Positions 61,590 to 64,000 of a DNA stretch of 64,000 nt are shown in pieces (positions within the stretch are counted from its first letter, which is position 1; each line of letters begins with the position of its first letter). The stretch comes from Ellagibacter isourolithinifaciens (GTDB lineage: Bacteria > Actinomycetota > Coriobacteriia > Coriobacteriales > Eggerthellaceae), in the NCBI RefSeq assembly GCF_008831035.1, contig NZ_WAJR01000008.1:41093-105092 (forward strand). Direction: 5' to 3'. A program made the position numbers and the translations under genes. The notes under the pieces were generated by a model that had not been told where the DNA came from, did not search any database, and saw nothing but the letters and a program-made list of their open reading frames with translations.

Positions 61590-62842
61590 TGGTTCCTATT
61601 GTCGATGTCTTTACGAGTTTTGCCGGTGAAGCTGCCGAAGTTCTCGTCGGAACGTGTCGGTTCGGTTTGCGTCGTGGGCGGATAAGCTGTTCGTTTGCCT
61701 ACAGCGATGCCTACCTCAAGAGACCAGATGCTTATGCGATCGATCCCGCTTTGCCGCTGCGAACTGCCTTTTATCATTGCGAGGGAATGCCTGGCGCGAT
61801 GCGTGACTCTTCTCCCGATCGCTGGGGAAGGCATCTGATTGACAGAAGGGCGATTGTCGAGGCTCAGACGGCGGGCGTGACGCTTCGTGCTATTGATGAA
61901 GTTGACTATTTGCTCGGTGTTTTTGATTCCACTCGTCAAGGGTCCCTTCGCTATTCCGTTCCCGATTCCGACGACTGGTTGTCTGCGAGTAACGAGGTCC
62001 CTCCGATTATCGAGCTCAAACGGCTCCTTTTCGCGTCAAACGAAATAGCTCGGGGCAACGAAAGAAACGGCCAGATAAAAGAGCTTCTCGATGCTGGATC
62101 GGGTTCTTTGGGCGGTGCTCGTCCAAAAGCTTCCGTTGTCGACGAGGGGAAACTTCTCCTTGCAAAATTCTCCCATCCAGGGGATGAATGGGACGTGATT
62201 GCGTGGGAAAAAACGGCGCTTGATATTGCGGGTGCCGCGGGTATGGCGGTTCCTTCCTCGAAGCTTGTGAGAATTGGAGGCGACTCGGCGTTGCTCCTCG
62301 AACGCTTCGATCGATCAGGTTCCCTTGAGAAGGGTGAGAGGATTCCCTATTTGAGTGCGATGAGTCTGATCGGTGCGTACGATGGTGAGCATTGCGACTA
62401 TACGACCGTTGCCGATGCCTTGTCGGTTTGGACGTCAAGCCCAAGTTGTGAGCTGACGGAACTCTTCCGAAGAGTCGTGTTTTCCGTGGCGTTGCATAAC
62501 ACCGATGACCATCTTCGAAACCTAGGCCTCATTCGCAAGAAGAGCGGATGGGTGTTGGCTCCTGTTTTCGATGTCAACATCAATCCCGTTGCCGCGCGGG
62601 TCCGTGCCACTTCCATCTTTGGGGAAGCGGGAAAAAGCGAGGTCGAGGGCTTGGATTCGTTTGGCGAAATCTGCGGACTGTCAGCTGAGGCAAAGGCACA
62701 GATTGTGGGGGAAACGCTTGCGCCGGTTCGCCATTGGCGCGCGTTTGCCAAGCGAAACGGATGCAAGGATTCCGAATGCGATCTGATGGGGCATGTGATA
62801 GAGGAGCGCTGCGCGGCTCTCGAATCACGATTTGCCAGGTAG
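61589..62842 (+). CDS. hipA: HipA-family Ser/Thr kinase toxin
   Basis: The 417-residue protein has the HipA fold: PDRWGRHLIDRRA near the N-domain end, GSLGGARPKASV (about residue 171, ATP-phosphate loop), LLERFDRSG (about 233), the catalytic HNTDDHLRNLGL (about 302) and APVFDVNIN, the metal-binding segment (about 324). In E. coli HipA phosphorylates glutamyl-tRNA synthetase and causes growth arrest and persistence; the target here is unknown. It overlaps the stop of hipB. Codon use is less GC-biased than in flanking genes, and the gene ends just before the second copy of the terminator, which points to transfer as a unit. Confidence 0.88.
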   Translation: MVPIVDVFTSFAGEAAEVLVGTCRFGLRRGRISCSFAYSDAYLKRPDAYAIDPALPLRTAFYHCEGMPGAMRDSSPDRWGRHLIDRRAIVEAQTAGVTLRAIDEVDYLLGVFDSTRQGSLRYSVPDSDDWLSASNEVPPIIELKRLLFASNEIARGNERNGQIKELLDAGSGSLGGARPKASVVDEGKLLLAKFSHPGDEWDVIAWEKTALDIAGAAGMAVPSSKLVRIGGDSALLLERFDRSGSLEKGERIPYLSAMSLIGAYDGEHCDYTTVADALSVWTSSPSCELTELFRRVVFSVALHNTDDHLRNLGLIRKKSGWVLAPVFDVNINPVAARVRATSIFGEAGKSEVEGLDSFGEICGLSAEAKAQIVGETLAPVRHWRAFAKRNGCKDSECDLMGHVIEERCAALESRFAR

Positions 62843-62859
62843 CTGCAATGAAAATGGGA

Positions 62860-62889
62860 AAGGCGTCCCGCACAATGCGGGGCACCTTT
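62860..62889. repeat. Right copy of the duplicated terminator, between two HipA-type genes
   Basis: These 30 nt match 61191-61220 at 29 positions. The changed base gives a C-A mismatch in the stem (GCGGGGCACCTT arm). It lies 17 bp after the hipA stop and 46 bp before the stop of the leftward gene at 62936, so it can act on both convergent transcripts. The two copies bracket the HipBA pair as direct repeats. Confidence 0.85.
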
Positions 62890-62935
62890 CCTGCTTTCAG
62901 GGAGCTTTCGACCCCGGCAGGGGAGCCTTGACTCC

Positions 62936-63949
62936 TTATGCCAGCAGTGCTTCGATCTGGACGTTCTTCAGCTTGTTCACGGCATCGAGCTTCCACTTGG
63001 GGTAATCAAAGCCTGGGTCTTCGTATTCGAAGTCCTTCAAGTCGACAAGCTTCGCGCGGATGCCGGGCGTCATGAGGGCGCGTCCGATGGCGATGAAGTC
63101 GGTGCCGATCTTCGGCCCGATGAGGCGGATGTACTCGTCGAAGTCGTCCATCTCCATCATCATGGGCAGGCATGCCATGTTATGGTCGAACAGCGGCGCC
63201 ATGCGAAGAATCTCACCCGTCGCGTTGTTGACCAAAAAGCCGTAATTCCCTGCGTGCCGATCGACGTTTGCCATGACCGCATCCATCACGACCATTTCGC
63301 GGAAGGCCTCTTCAGTGCCGTGTTTGGCGGCGAAGGCGAGCATGTCGTCGACATCGAAAGGACCCTCGAAAAAGCGGTGAGCGGAGACGAATCCCTCGCG
63401 TTCCGATGTGAACAGGGGGCATTTGCAGGCGAGCTTTTTGTGGAATCGAAGCAGCGAATAGGGAACGTGGTCGATTTTTGCAGCGTCGAGCAGGTCGGAT
63501 GCGAGCTTCTCGGAATACGGTTCGAACCCCGCGTTCGCATAACCGGTGGAACCGCGCTTCAAAAGTGAGATCTGCCCGTCTTCGCGAATCCAGCATTTCG
63601 CAAACGAACCCGACGTCGCGAACTCCGGGGAGGTGGGGGAGCTCCGTCGCCCGTACATGCCGGTGCCGTCGAAGGCGATGCGCGCGATGACACCATCGAA
63701 GGGATTGCGATAGAGCGATACGTCGTCCCAGGTCAAAGCTTCGTCTTCGCGCTTCATCCAGAAGGTGTCAGTCAGCGACAGACAGCGTATCATGCCGATG
63801 AAGTCATGGCGGGTGGTAAGGCCGAGCTCTCGCATGAGCTTCTCGATCGACGTTCGGTGCTTGGCGATGGCTCGGGTAGTGTCCCGAATGTTGGTGTAGA
63901 GCTCGGTTCTCGAGGGTAGCCGCAGGCTGCCCGAGGAGCCGAGAATCAC
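62936..63949 (-). CDS. HipA-like kinase-domain protein (second, divergent type)
   Basis: The 337-residue protein has GSFAKCWIREDG and, in the C-terminal half, AVMANVDRHAGNYGFLVN (catalytic NxDRHxxN) and MAPLFDHNMACL, both typical of HipA-like/CtkA-type kinases. The N-terminal domain of the classical HipA is missing and replaced by a helical segment (LPSRTELYTNIRDTTRAIAK). A GTG at 63949 opens the frame, directly behind an in-frame TAG and next to a perfect dyad; no ribosome binding site is evident, so the true start could be a little further inside. No HTH partner gene is seen within the window. It converges on the HipBA pair. Confidence 0.8.
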   Translation of the reverse strand: MILGSSGSLRLPSRTELYTNIRDTTRAIAKHRTSIEKLMRELGLTTRHDFIGMIRCLSLTDTFWMKREDEALTWDDVSLYRNPFDGVIARIAFDGTGMYGRRSSPTSPEFATSGSFAKCWIREDGQISLLKRGSTGYANAGFEPYSEKLASDLLDAAKIDHVPYSLLRFHKKLACKCPLFTSEREGFVSAHRFFEGPFDVDDMLAFAAKHGTEEAFREMVVMDAVMANVDRHAGNYGFLVNNATGEILRMAPLFDHNMACLPMMMEMDDFDEYIRLIGPKIGTDFIAIGRALMTPGIRAKLVDLKDFEYEDPGFDYPKWKLDAVNKLKNVQIEALLA

Positions 63950-63969
63950 CTAGAATGCCGTCATTCTAG
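63950..63969. promoter_or_regulatory. Perfect 8-bp dyad at the start of the HipA-like gene
   Basis: CTAGAATG (63950-63957) and CATTCTAG (63962-63969) are perfect inverted repeats 4 bp apart, abutting the proposed GTG start at 63949. It is a likely operator or short hairpin. Confidence 0.4.
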
Positions 63970-64000
63970 CGCATGCTACGCCGCCTTCCTGCCGGGAATC

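Noticed and set aside
63510..63545. GTTCGAAC-like string resembling a tRNA T-loop
   Set aside because: It lies inside the HipA-like coding frame, and no cloverleaf can be built around it.
61287..63949. The two HipA-type genes as one composite transposon
   Set aside because: No transposase, terminal inverted repeats or target duplication are seen; only the HipBA part is bracketed by the repeated terminator.

Overview
The window is GC-rich, densely coded chromosomal DNA from an anaerobic actinobacterium of the Coriobacteriia, most likely family Eggerthellaceae (the Eggerthella, Gordonibacter, Adlercreutzia and Slackia group). This rests on the actinobacterial-type RpoB/RpoC, a cytoplasmic molybdopterin oxidoreductase operon, a very large 2-hydroxyacyl-CoA dehydratase/activator fusion, and many short palindromic elements. 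It is inference; no rRNA or tRNA gene is present to confirm it.

Layout. 1-3822 (minus): a yfhO-type membrane protein translationally coupled to a polyprenyl-phosphate glycosyltransferase cut by the window edge. 4163-12208: rpoB-rpoC with a near-consensus promoter; RpoC carries a C-terminal domain that looks like the DNA-binding C-terminal domain of the alpha subunit. 12446-15325: hisE, glmM and a BspA-type leucine-rich-repeat protein. 15870-19549 (minus): ppx and ppk1 (polyphosphate). 19806-28297: a RecJ-helicase fusion, a secreted protein with a Tat-like signal, bifunctional rel, a metallo-beta-lactamase-fold hydrolase and a PhoU-like DUF47 protein. 28486-29207: two small genes, one an orphan and one a zinc ribbon with a collagen-like Gly-Ala-Pro tail.

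29514-37298 is the main accessory catabolic cluster: a divergent LysR regulator, a two-subunit molybdenum enzyme that resembles pyrogallol-phloroglucinol transhydroxylase, and two DASS-family anion transporters separated by a strong terminator. 37415-47305 holds a zinc-dependent phospholipase C-like protein, an MFS transporter, lysC-asd, a compact type I toxin-antitoxin locus of par/Fst layout with a 26-residue membrane peptide, an apparently leaderless tlyA, a nitroreductase, an RNase Z-like hydrolase, ettA and a CxxCxxCC protein. 47392-54521 holds a UPF0210 protein, a TetR regulator and the 1606-residue dehydratase/activator fusion.

54967-61158 is gltB-gltD. Immediately after the gltD terminator sits a lower-GC HipB-HipA toxin-antitoxin pair, bracketed by two near-identical copies of that terminator, and then a second, unrelated-looking HipA-type kinase (minus) up to the right edge.

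The most unusual items are the alpha-CTD-like domain on RpoC, the transhydroxylase-like operon, the type I toxin locus, the terminator-bracketed HipBA module and two MITE-like inverted-repeat elements. All similarities are by eye and from memory of the families; no database search was run.
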